Of a stretch of DNA of 9,678 bases, positions 1 through 6,215 are shown in pieces (position 1 is the stretch's first letter; each line of letters begins with the position of its first letter). The translations under genes were made by a program, and so were the position numbers. The DNA is from an uncultured Clostridia bacterium (GTDB taxonomy: Bacteria > Bacillota > Clostridia > TANB77 > CAG-508): the NCBI GenBank assembly GCA_947589135.1, contig CANPZT010000045.1:1-9678 (forward strand), given 5' to 3'. The notes under the pieces were generated by a model. That model was not told where the DNA came from and did not search any database. It worked only from the letters and a program-made list of their open reading frames with translations.

Positions 1-107
1 CCTGCACCATTTTTAGTAATATATACTGGACTATTTGTTTGATGGCAAATTGTAGAAATTTCATTATAATTATTTCTCAAATCAGAACTTGGTCTAATAA
101 TTGGCAT
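1..107 (-). CDS. Phd/YefM-type antitoxin, N-terminal part (runs off window)
   Basis: Read on the minus strand, an ATG at 107-105 opens a frame that begins MPIIRPSSDLRNNYNEIS and continues to VYITKNGAG at the window edge. This matches the N-terminal DNA-binding part of Phd/YefM (RelB-like) antitoxins, with the typical 'I(R)PSSDLRNNYNEIS' opening and the 'PVYITKNG' strand. The start is fixed by GGAGGT at 115-120, seven bases from the ATG. Family knowledge: the N-terminus binds the operator, while the C-terminus (outside the window) neutralises a RelE/ParE/Doc-type toxin, often encoded just downstream. Only about 35 codons are visible, so neither the toxin partner nor gene integrity can be judged. 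Confidence 0.8.
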   Translation of the reverse strand, partial: MPIIRPSSDLRNNYNEISTICHQTNSPVYITKNGA

Positions 108-137
108 ACTAAACACCTCCATAAATATTATATACAT

Positions 138-166
138 ATTTTATCAAAATATTGATATGTAGTCAA
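138..166 (-). promoter_or_regulatory. sigma-A-type promoter of the antitoxin gene
   Basis: On the minus strand, TTGACT (166-161) and TAAAAT (143-138) are separated by exactly 17 bases. The expected transcription start, near 131, lies just upstream of the GGAGGT ribosome binding site at 120-115. This is a near-consensus vegetative promoter placed to drive the antitoxin gene. Confidence 0.7.
142..157. promoter_or_regulatory. operator-like palindrome inside the antitoxin promoter
   Basis: TATCAA (142-147) and TTGATA (152-157) form an inverted repeat around AATA, lying between the -35 and -10 boxes and touching the -10. Phd/YefM antitoxins usually repress their own operon by binding such palindromes. 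That this one is the operator is inferred from its position. Confidence 0.5.
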
Positions 167-312
167 TGTTTTTCAAGTAATTTTATTTTTAAAATTTATA
201 AATGCATTCCCAGTTACATTAAAATTACGTTAAAAATTGTTTTCTGCATCTTGAAAGTGTTGATATTACTATAACTTCAAAAACATCAAACCGGAGTAAG
301 TCTCCAATATTT

Positions 313-368
313 CCCTATTTGAGAGTATTTTAAGATATTTCACAATATCTAAAATACTGAAAATAGGG
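313..368. repeat. long imperfect hairpin (about 25 bp stem)
   Basis: CCCTATTT (313-320) pairs with AAATAGGG (361-368). After a small internal mismatch, AGTATTTT and AGATATT pair with AATATCT and AAAATACT, closing on a TCAC-type loop. The stem is nearly fully paired over about 25 bases, far more than expected by chance even in AT-rich DNA. No U-tract follows directly, so it is not a standard terminator. It may be part of a structured RNA, a small palindromic repeat, or a processed hairpin. Confidence 0.65.
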
Positions 369-479
369 ATTTTCATTTAATAATCAAAATTTTATTACTA
401 AAATAGCATATGCAAATAATACTAGCTAGACATATAGATACAAAATAAAAAAGTTATAGGAATAAAATTTTAAAAGAGA

Positions 480-510
480 GAAATAGAAAATGAGTTTCTA
501 TTTCTTTTTT
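480..510 (+). terminator. intrinsic terminator with no upstream gene
   Basis: GAAATAGAAA (480-489) and TTTCTATTTC (495-504) form a perfect 10-bp stem with a 5-base loop, followed by six T's (505-510). The orientation stops rightward transcription, yet there is no plus-strand gene between the window start and this point. Confidence 0.75.
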
Positions 511-593
511 AGATTTTTTATTAGAAATAATAAATGTATAAACATGTAATTATTGGAAATAATAATATAAATACATAAATTAAGGAGGTACTA

Positions 594-938
594 ATGAAAA
601 ACAGTAACCTAAAAAACATTGTAGTATTAAAGAATTTACCCTCTAATATAGTAGAGGAAGCATTTGTTATATTAAAGTCAAATAAAGAAGCTAGAAAGCT
701 TGAAAAAATAGAAAAAAGTAAGAAAATACAAACATCAACTACAAGAAAAGAAAACAAAGACTATGTATTAAAAGAAGCAGAAATGATAATATCAAATTAT
801 CTAACAAAAATAGAAAATAAAAAAGATAATGAAAATAAAAAAACAAAATTAAATCAAAAATATAAAAAATTAAAAAGATATGCATATATTTCAAGCGGAA
901 TTATATTATTACAAACAATAATGTTAATGGCTAGATAA
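594..938 (+). CDS. small Lys-rich protein with C-terminal membrane anchor, unknown function
   Basis: A 114-residue protein starting at an ATG six to seven bases after a near-perfect AAGGAGGT (582-589). The N-terminal third (KNIVVLKNLPSNIVEEAFVI) could be a small folded segment. The middle (about 35-90) is very rich in Lys, Glu and Asn and looks helical or coiled. The last 19 residues (about 96-112, YISSGIILLQTIMLMA) form one probable membrane segment, giving a tail-anchored layout. It ends 60 bases before the SpoIVFA-like gene on the same strand and may be cotranscribed with it. I do not recognise the family and assign no function. The good ribosome site and clear protein-like composition support it as a real gene. 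Confidence 0.7.
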   Translation: MKNSNLKNIVVLKNLPSNIVEEAFVILKSNKEARKLEKIEKSKKIQTSTTRKENKDYVLKEAEMIISNYLTKIENKKDNENKKTKLNQKYKKLKRYAYISSGIILLQTIMLMAR

Positions 939-967
939 TCATAAAATACCTTTTCCTATCATATAGT
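939..967 (+). promoter_or_regulatory. possible sigma-E-like promoter before the SpoIVFA-like gene
   Basis: TCATAAA (939-945) and CATATAGT (960-967) lie 14 bases apart and resemble the sigma-E pattern (KMATATT, 13-15 bases, CATACAMT), matching about 5 of 7 and 6 of 8 positions. The spoIVF operon of Bacillus subtilis is transcribed by sigma-E in the mother cell, so the site suits the gene. AT-rich DNA produces such matches easily. Confidence 0.3.
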
Positions 968-997
968 TAAAAAGAAACTAAGGAAGAGGTGTTTTTT

Positions 998-1872
998 ATG
1001 GAAAGGACAATGAGTGTAGAGGAAAAAATAAGAAGAGCGGAAGAAATATATGAAAGGAGAAAACAAGAAAATTCTAGAACAGTTGCTACGGTAAATGTTA
1101 GCGACAAAAAAGATATTAAGCTATTAAAAAAGATGATAATACAACTTCTAATTTGTACTGCTATATATCTTATAATTTATATGATTAATCAAAATGATTA
1201 TCCTTTTTCGAACGATTTTATAAATAAGGCGAATGAAGTGCTGTCATATGATACGAATTTTATAGAAATTTATAATAATATACAAAATGCAGTAATGGGA
1301 TGGATGAACCAAAATCAAGATAATGTTTCTCCAGAAAATTCTATTGGAGGAGCTGAAGAAACATTAGAAGAGAACAATGAACAACAAAGTCAAGAAGAGT
1401 CAAGTCAAGAGCAAACAGAAAATAACCAAGAAAATATCTCAAATTTATCTCAGACAGAGCAAGATATTATTAATATAAAAAATACAACTACTTTTATTAA
1501 ACCAGTAGAGGGAGTTATTAGTTCAAAATATGGACAAAGAGATACAGCAACAGGAACAGTACCTAAAAATCATACAGGGACAGATATAGCTGCTAATATG
1601 GGAACAAAAATAAAGGCAGCAGCAGATGGAGAAGTGGTACTAGCCTCAGAAGAGGGAGATTATCGGAAAGCATTTAAAAATACAAATAGGAGAAGTTAGT
1701 ATTATTTATGCACATTGTAATGCTCTATATGTAAATCAAGGAGACAAAGTTGTACAAGGACAAGAAATTGCAGAAGTTGGATCAACAGGGAATTCAACAC
1801 GGTCCACATTTACATTTTGAAATTAGAATATCAGAAAGAACGATTGACCCACAAAGTATTTTAGAATTATAG
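998..1872 (+). CDS. SpoIVFA-like membrane-bound M23 (LytM) protein, read through two +1 shifts at CGG
   Basis: A continuous M23 protein of 290 residues is obtained only if one base is skipped at CGG 1664-1666 and again at CGG 1800-1802. Order: cytoplasmic helix MSVEEKIRRAEEIYERRK (about 5-22), one membrane segment (46-63), a Gln/Glu-rich linker (about 110-160), then the LytM domain. The M23 zinc and catalytic residues are all present: H192 and D196 (HTGTD), H239 (YAHC), and H270/H272 (GPHLHFE). The start is ATG 998, placed by AGGAAGAGGT (981-990); the upstream GTG at 989 lies inside that site. The gene sits 12 bases before a SpoIVFB-like protease, the arrangement of spoIVFA-spoIVFB, where SpoIVFA tethers and regulates SpoIVFB at the forespore outer membrane. 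Without the shifts it would stop at 1699 (233 residues) and lose half the LytM domain. A decaying pseudogene is the alternative, but every conserved motif is intact. Confidence 0.8.
1664..1666 (+). other. +1 frameshift site, CGG in TAT-CGG-A
   Basis: In the M23 gene frame the codons run GAT TAT CGG AAA and reach a stop at 1697-1699. Skipping C1664 gives TAT GGA AAG CAT, that is DYGKHLKIQIGEVSIIYAHC, the strand and YAH motif expected in LytM domains. The residue restored is Gly223. Confidence 0.8.
1800..1802 (+). other. +1 frameshift site, CGG in ACA-CGG-T
   Basis: In the frame entered at the previous shift the codons run TCA ACA CGG TCC and reach TGA a few codons later. Skipping C1800 gives ACA GGT CCA CAT TTA CAT TTT GAA, that is TGPHLHFE, the hallmark M23 motif with its near-invariant glycine (Gly268 here). 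The frame then runs to TAG at 1870-1872, just before the next gene's ribosome site. Confidence 0.85.
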
Positions 1873-1884
1873 AGGAGAGCTACA

Positions 1885-2544
1885 ATGAGATTTAAAATAG
1901 ATTTAAAAATATTTATTTTTGTGATTTTGTTTTTTCTCACAAGTCAAATACAAACATATGCTACAATGATGATATTTGCAATTATACATGAATTTGGACA
2001 TTTAATAGCAGGCTTAATTTTAGGAATGAAACCTGAAAAAATGGAAATAGTACCATATGGAGTTAGCATTTCTTTTAAATTAATGCTACAAGATTATAAC
2101 AAAAAAATTCATAATGGAAATTTATTAGAAATCAAAAAAATAATTGTAGCTTTAGCAGGTCCATTAACTAATTTAATAATAATATTAATAGAATACAATA
2201 TAAATCAAAATATATTTTCAAGCCTTATTATCATATATGCGAATATTTTATTAATTATATTTAATTTATTGCCAATTTATCCTTTGGATGGAGGAAGAAT
2301 TTTAGAGGGAATTTTACATATTATATTTGGAAAAAGAAAAGCAGAAAAATATATTAACTACATATCATTTACTAGTGTTATTATAATAACTCTAATTAGT
2401 AGTATTTTAATATATTCTTTTAAAAATATTTCTATTTTCCTTATTGTTTTAGTTTTATGGGGAATTTTTATAAAACAAGACATTATTGATAGAAAAAGAA
2501 ATAAAATTTATAATTTAGTTGAAAAAACTATTGAAAATAACTAA
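1885..2544 (+). CDS. spoIVFB: SpoIVFB-like intramembrane metalloprotease (M50, site-2 protease)
   Basis: A 219-residue, very hydrophobic protein with the two M50 signatures: HEFGH (35-39, zinc ligands H35 and H39, catalytic E36) in a membrane segment, and NLLPIYPLDGGR (127-138) whose D135 is the third zinc ligand. The ALAGPLTN motif (89-96) of the family is also present. In sporulating Firmicutes SpoIVFB cuts pro-sigma-K in the outer forespore membrane, under control of SpoIVFA. The C-terminal CBS domain of the longer Bacillus protein is absent, as the protein ends soon after its last membrane segment. AGAGGAG (1872-1878) precedes the ATG closely. It lies 12 bases after the SpoIVFA-like gene, almost certainly in one transcript. 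The symbol rests on motifs plus context; a general M50 protease is the alternative. Confidence 0.85.
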   Translation: MRFKIDLKIFIFVILFFLTSQIQTYATMMIFAIIHEFGHLIAGLILGMKPEKMEIVPYGVSISFKLMLQDYNKKIHNGNLLEIKKIIVALAGPLTNLIIILIEYNINQNIFSSLIIIYANILLIIFNLLPIYPLDGGRILEGILHIIFGKRKAEKYINYISFTSVIIITLISSILIYSFKNISIFLIVLVLWGIFIKQDIIDRKRNKIYNLVEKTIENN

Positions 2545-2583
2545 AATAAATAGTAAACTAAAGAAAAAAGGAGAAAGCAAAGG

Positions 2584-4401
2584 ATGAATGGTAAGTTAAA
2601 AAGCAATAAAGGTATTACATTAGTAGCTCTAACAATTACAGTAATTATTATACTAATTGTAACAAATATTATTATATATAATGTAAGAGACAACTTAGGG
2701 GTTGAAAAGTTAAGAAATATGCAAAATGATATAGAACAATTAAGTGATAAAATCTCAACATATTATGCACAATATGGAAATATACCTTCTAAAATTGAAT
2801 ATGACAATATAAGTAAAATACAAGAAGCAGGATTAATAGGAGCAAATGATATAGGAAAATTCTATATTATAGATTTATCTGCAATCGAGAATTTAACATT
2901 AACATATGGTAAGGATTATGAAACTGCAAAAAATTGGATAACAAAAGAGGATATTAATGATACCTTTAATGATTTATATATTATTAATGAATCAAGTCAT
3001 AATATTTTTTATGTAAAAGGAGTTAAATTAGGAAAAGAGGTATTTTATACAAACTATACATCAGAAGAGGTAGATAATAAACAGGTACAATTAAAATATG
3101 TACAAAATATAAAGATACCAAATGGATATATTTATGTAGAAGGCACAAAAGAAACTGGAATCACTATAAAAAACATAGAAACAGATGATAAATACTCATG
3201 GATAGTAGAAAAAGAGCAATGGAATGAAGTGCCAGAGGGAATTCAGGTAGACAACCAAGAAGAACTAATAAAAAGTGTAAATTTATATGGCGGATATTAT
3301 AAGAATATTGCAAATAACTCAATAATGTACTTAGCAATAGAAGAAAGTTGGTCAGAAGAATATGATAAAACTGCACAATATAAAGATAAAAATGGTGATG
3401 TTGCAATTATTCCACAAGGATTTAAAGTAAGTAAAACAATAGGAAAAGATACAATAAAAAAAGGACTAGTAATTGAAGATCAAAATAAAAATAGTTATGT
3501 ATGGATTCAAATACCAAAAAATATATACACAGATAGCAAATATACAAAAGATAATAATGATATGGTAGTAACATCAAGTGAAGATTATAATGGAATATAT
3601 AATGTTTTAAGTACTTATGCAAGTGAATATAAAAATCATGAATATAAAGATGAATGGTATGCATTAGATGGAAATAATTTTGTTACAGAAAATACAGAAA
3701 ATTTAACAGATGAACAAAAAAAATTAAATAATGGATGCGGATTAACTTATGATGAATATAGAGATTTAAAAAAGCAGATGTTAAAAAGTATATATACAAA
3801 TGGAGGTTTTTGGATTAGTCAATATGAAATAGGTGCAGATGGCATTATAAAAGATAACAATACAAACAATAATCCTGTGTCTAAAAAGGCAATGTATCCA
3901 TATAATAATATTACATGTAGCCAAGCGCAAACATTAGCAAAAAATATGAATTATTCTGATTTCAAAAGTAGTTTACTATTTGGAATACAATATGATTTAG
4001 CATGTAAATTTATTAAAGAAAATACAACTATTACAAATGAACAACTATTAGAAGACTCAACTACTTTAGGAAATTACAAAAATTCTACTTTTACAGCAAA
4101 AGATGGAAAATACTCATTAGATGAGGGTATAAGTTATCATGAAATACCTCAAAATTATCAAAAAGATTCAACTGCTGTATTATTAACAACAGGAGCAAGC
4201 CAAAGAAATAGTATTTTGAATATATATGACTTAGCAGGTAATGTAGCAGAGATAACATTAGAACAAAGCAGTGATTCTACTAACAAGATGACTATAAGAG
4301 GAGGAGACTATGCAGATGAAAAAAATGGATTAGCAGTACGCGAAAATATTTCTAATGCAAATACAATAAATAGTGTAGGATTTCGTATATCAATTTATTA
4401 A
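2584..4401 (+). CDS. pilin-like N-terminus fused to an FGE/SUMF1-like domain
   Basis: A 605-residue protein. The N-terminus is a short basic leader ending in KG (9-10) followed by ITLVALTITVIIILIV, the layout of a type IV pilin-like (class III) signal cut after Gly10, but with Ala in place of the usual Glu at mature position 5. A helical region follows (to about 60), then a long Asn/Tyr/Lys-rich extracellular part with no family I recognise. The last 200 residues look like a formylglycine-generating-enzyme/C-type-lectin fold: GGFWISQYEIG (about 407-417), YDLAGNVAE (548-556), RGGDY (572-576) and GFRISIY (599-605). No cysteine lies near RGGDY, where true FGE has its catalytic pair, so a binding or structural role is more likely than catalysis. 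AAAGGAG at 2567-2573 serves the ATG. It ends with tandem TAA TAA. Cell-surface location is inferred from the leader. Confidence 0.8.
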   Translation: MNGKLKSNKGITLVALTITVIIILIVTNIIIYNVRDNLGVEKLRNMQNDIEQLSDKISTYYAQYGNIPSKIEYDNISKIQEAGLIGANDIGKFYIIDLSAIENLTLTYGKDYETAKNWITKEDINDTFNDLYIINESSHNIFYVKGVKLGKEVFYTNYTSEEVDNKQVQLKYVQNIKIPNGYIYVEGTKETGITIKNIETDDKYSWIVEKEQWNEVPEGIQVDNQEELIKSVNLYGGYYKNIANNSIMYLAIEESWSEEYDKTAQYKDKNGDVAIIPQGFKVSKTIGKDTIKKGLVIEDQNKNSYVWIQIPKNIYTDSKYTKDNNDMVVTSSEDYNGIYNVLSTYASEYKNHEYKDEWYALDGNNFVTENTENLTDEQKKLNNGCGLTYDEYRDLKKQMLKSIYTNGGFWISQYEIGADGIIKDNNTNNNPVSKKAMYPYNNITCSQAQTLAKNMNYSDFKSSLLFGIQYDLACKFIKENTTITNEQLLEDSTTLGNYKNSTFTAKDGKYSLDEGISYHEIPQNYQKDSTAVLLTTGASQRNSILNIYDLAGNVAEITLEQSSDSTNKMTIRGGDYADEKNGLAVRENISNANTINSVGFRISIY

Positions 4402-4497
4402 TAATCTTACTTTGGTGTCGCAGCTTATAGTTCAATTAGTATGAAAGTTGTTCCAAATCGTACTCGATTTACTCGTTTGGTCGCTTAAGAGATTATT
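4400..4497. repeat. GC-richer island bounded by imperfect inverted repeats
   Basis: AATAATCTTA (4400-4409) is mirrored by TAAGAGATTATT (4486-4497), with two extra bases in the right arm. Between them lies sequence distinctly richer in G and C, with CGT, CGA and CGC triplets and two near-copies of TTTGGT(GT)CGC (4411 and 4476 areas) and an ACTCG-ATTT-ACTCG direct repeat (about 4462-4475). It also reads as an open frame, in phase with the preceding gene, from 4405 to the stop at 4486-4488 (ending PNRTRFTRLVA). Its nature is unknown; a small mobile repeat or a gene-end remnant are both possible. Confidence 0.4.
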
Positions 4498-4535
4498 CAA
4501 AATTAAATATATTTTTATTTTATAAAAATTGTAGT

Positions 4536-4590
4536 AAACATCTATGAATAGAGTAATTTTATAAATATTCATAGGTGTTTTTTGTATTTT
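4536..4590 (+). terminator. intrinsic terminator before minD
   Basis: AAACATCTATGAATA (4536-4550) pairs with TATTCATAGGTGTTT (4566-4580) over 15 bp with one T-G wobble and a 15-base loop. TTTTTT and a second T-run follow. It ends transcription coming from the sporulation/pilin-like genes and separates them from the minD transcript. Confidence 0.8.
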
Positions 4591-4603
4591 TATGTAAAAT
4601 ACA

Positions 4604-4632
4604 TTGACTTTTTAAGGTTTTCGTTATATGAT
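4604..4632 (+). promoter_or_regulatory. sigma-A-type promoter of the minD-minE-rodA-dusB operon
   Basis: TTGACT (4604-4609), a 17-base spacer and TATGAT (4627-4632) lie directly after a terminator and about 33 bases before AAGGAGG (4665-4671). This is the only good vegetative promoter seen ahead of the minD gene, so it probably serves the whole run to the terminator at 8345-8383. Confidence 0.7.
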
Positions 4633-4677
4633 ATAACTATTAAAAATAAGTGTTTTTAAATCCTAAGGAGGAAAGTT

Positions 4678-5472
4678 ATGGGAGAAGTAATTGTAATAAC
4701 ATCAGGTAAAGGTGGAGTAGGAAAAACAACAACAACAGCAAATCTTGGTTCAAGTTTAGCATTAGAAGGAAAAAAAGTAGTATTAATAGACACAGATATA
4801 GGACTTAGAAACTTAGATGTTGTTATGGGATTAGAAAATAGAATTGTCTATGATATTGTAGATGTTGTAGAAGAAAAATGTAAATTAAGACAAGCTCTAA
4901 TTAAAGATAAAAGATTTAAAGAATTATACCTATTACCAGCAGCCCAAACAAGAGATAAAAGCGCAGTAAATGAAGAACAAATGAGAAATTTAGTAAATAG
5001 ACTAAAAGAAGAATTTGACTATATATTAATAGATTGTCCAGCAGGAATTGAACAAGGATTTAAAAATGCAATTGCAGGAGCAAATCGTGCAATTGTAGTA
5101 ACAACAGCAGAGATATCAGCAATCAGAGATGCAGACAGAATAATAGGACTTTTAGAATCATCAGAAATTAGAAATCCAGAATTAGTCATAAATAGAATAA
5201 GACCAAACATGGTAAAAAAGGGTGAAATGATGGATGTAGAAGATATCGTAGACCTTTTATCAATTGACCTTATTGGTGTAGTACCAGACGACGAATATAT
5301 TATTACACAAACAAATAAAGGGGAACCTGTTATTCAAAACAAAAAAGCACCATCAGGGAAAGCATATATTGAAATCGCAAAAAGAGTATTAGGTGAAAAA
5401 ATAGAGGTAACAATTCCAGGAAGAGAAAAAGGATTTTTTGCCAAAATTAAGCAAATGTTTAAAAAACAATAA
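4678..5472 (+). CDS. minD: septum-site-determining ATPase MinD
   Basis: A 264-residue ParA/MinD-family ATPase of normal family length. It has the deviant Walker A motif KGGVGKT (11-17, signature Lys11 and Lys16), the DTDIGLRNLD motif (38-47), Walker B with D119 (LIDCPAG), and a C-terminal amphipathic membrane-targeting helix FFAKIKQMFKKQ (253-264). MinD binds the membrane as an ATP dimer, recruits MinC to block FtsZ away from midcell, and is released when MinE stimulates its ATPase. The ATG is set by AAGGAGG seven bases upstream (4665-4671). minE follows after 23 bases. No minC lies in the window, although minC commonly precedes minD in Firmicutes. Confidence 0.96.
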   Translation: MGEVIVITSGKGGVGKTTTTANLGSSLALEGKKVVLIDTDIGLRNLDVVMGLENRIVYDIVDVVEEKCKLRQALIKDKRFKELYLLPAAQTRDKSAVNEEQMRNLVNRLKEEFDYILIDCPAGIEQGFKNAIAGANRAIVVTTAEISAIRDADRIIGLLESSEIRNPELVINRIRPNMVKKGEMMDVEDIVDLLSIDLIGVVPDDEYIITQTNKGEPVIQNKKAPSGKAYIEIAKRVLGEKIEVTIPGREKGFFAKIKQMFKKQ

Positions 5473-5495
5473 GGATTTGGGGGTAAGTATAAATC

Positions 5496-6143
5496 ATGTT
5501 TGAAAGCATAATGAAATTTTTTAAAAAACTAAACAAGGGAGAAAAAACATCATCAGGAAATTCAAAAGATGCAGCAAAAGAAAGACTACATTTAGTATTA
5601 ATGCAAGATAGAGCAAATGTATCAGCAGACTTTTTAGAACTTATGAAACAAGAAATTATAGAAGTTATAAAAAAATATATTGATATAGATGAAAGTGCCA
5701 TTGATGTTAGATTAACAAACAAAGAAAACGAAGATGGAACAAATGGAGCACCAGCATTATACGCAAATATACCAATTATGAATATAAAAAATGAAGCAAG
5801 AAAAATAGAGTCAAAACAAGAAAGCACTATAAAAGAAGATGCTGCAAAAAAAGAAGTAAATAATGAGAAAAATGTAAATTCCGAAAAAAAAGACAATAAA
5901 TCAGAAGATAAAGAAGAAAAAGATTTGAAAGAAATTAAAGTTGCACAAAATGATAAAGACAAAAAAGAAAAACAAGAAATAGAAAATCAACAAGCAATAG
6001 AAATAAATGATGAAGAACAAGAAGAAAAACATACTGAAAGTAAAGAAGAAAAAAATGAAAACATAGAAGAGGCAGAAGAAATTGAAACATCAAAGAACAC
6101 TGAAACAAAAAGTTATATAGAAGATGAAAAAGAAGAAAATTAA
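5496..6143 (+). CDS. minE: MinE, topological specificity factor, with a long charged C-terminal tail
   Basis: The first 100 or so of 215 residues are MinE: an amphipathic membrane-binding start (MFESIMKFFKKL), the MinD-binding segment AAKERLHLVLMQDR (about 26-39), and the dimerisation part (EIIEVIKKYIDIDESAIDVR, then NGAPALYANIPI to about 92). MinE stimulates MinD ATP hydrolysis and drives pole-to-pole or regional patterning of the Min system. MinE is usually about 90 residues; here residues from about 102 form a Lys/Glu/Asn-rich, low-complexity tail that is likely disordered or helical. The start is the ATG 23 bases after minD, with a weak GGGGGT (5479-5484) as ribosome site. The same charged composition continues in frame for 17 codons after the stop. 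Confidence 0.88.
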   Translation: MFESIMKFFKKLNKGEKTSSGNSKDAAKERLHLVLMQDRANVSADFLELMKQEIIEVIKKYIDIDESAIDVRLTNKENEDGTNGAPALYANIPIMNIKNEARKIESKQESTIKEDAAKKEVNNEKNVNSEKKDNKSEDKEEKDLKEIKVAQNDKDKKEKQEIENQQAIEINDEEQEEKHTESKEEKNENIEEAEEIETSKNTETKSYIEDEKEEN

Positions 6144-6215
6144 AACGAAGATTTAAATAGGATTAAAACAGAAGAAAAAATTAAATCAGAAAATTAAAAG
6201 AAAAAGAGTGGTTTA

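Larger units (their letters stand above)
108..593. other. gene-free region between divergent genes
   Basis: This 486-base stretch holds, from left to right: the antitoxin ribosome site, promoter and palindrome (to 166); an AT-rich part with no convincing signal (167-290); a GGAG-TAAGT-CTCC mini-hairpin near 293-305; a long hairpin (313-368); a strong intrinsic terminator pointing rightward (480-510); and the AAGGAGGT ribosome site (582-589) of the next gene. No reading frame of credible length with a ribosome site is present. The terminator has no gene upstream on its strand, so a small non-coding transcript or a decayed gene is possible. Confidence 0.5.

Noticed and set aside
410..448. Short reading frame MQIILARHIDTK in the gene-free region
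   Set aside because: Only 12 residues with no ribosome binding site.
1664..1802. Simple pseudogene or homopolymer sequencing error in the M23 gene
   Set aside because: The sites are not in homopolymer runs (TATCGGA, ACACGGT), the coding signal is intact on all sides, and the same change occurs at in-frame CGG in another gene. Read data would still be needed to exclude error fully.
4414..4485. tRNA-like gene in the GC-richer island (TAGTTCAATTAGTA resembles a D-arm)
   Set aside because: No matching acceptor, anticodon or T-arm stems can be drawn, and the T-loop consensus is missing.
5459..5962. 167-residue minus-strand reading frame
   Set aside because: It is the antisense of the A-rich, low-complexity minE tail, with Ser/Phe-rich composition and no ribosome site.
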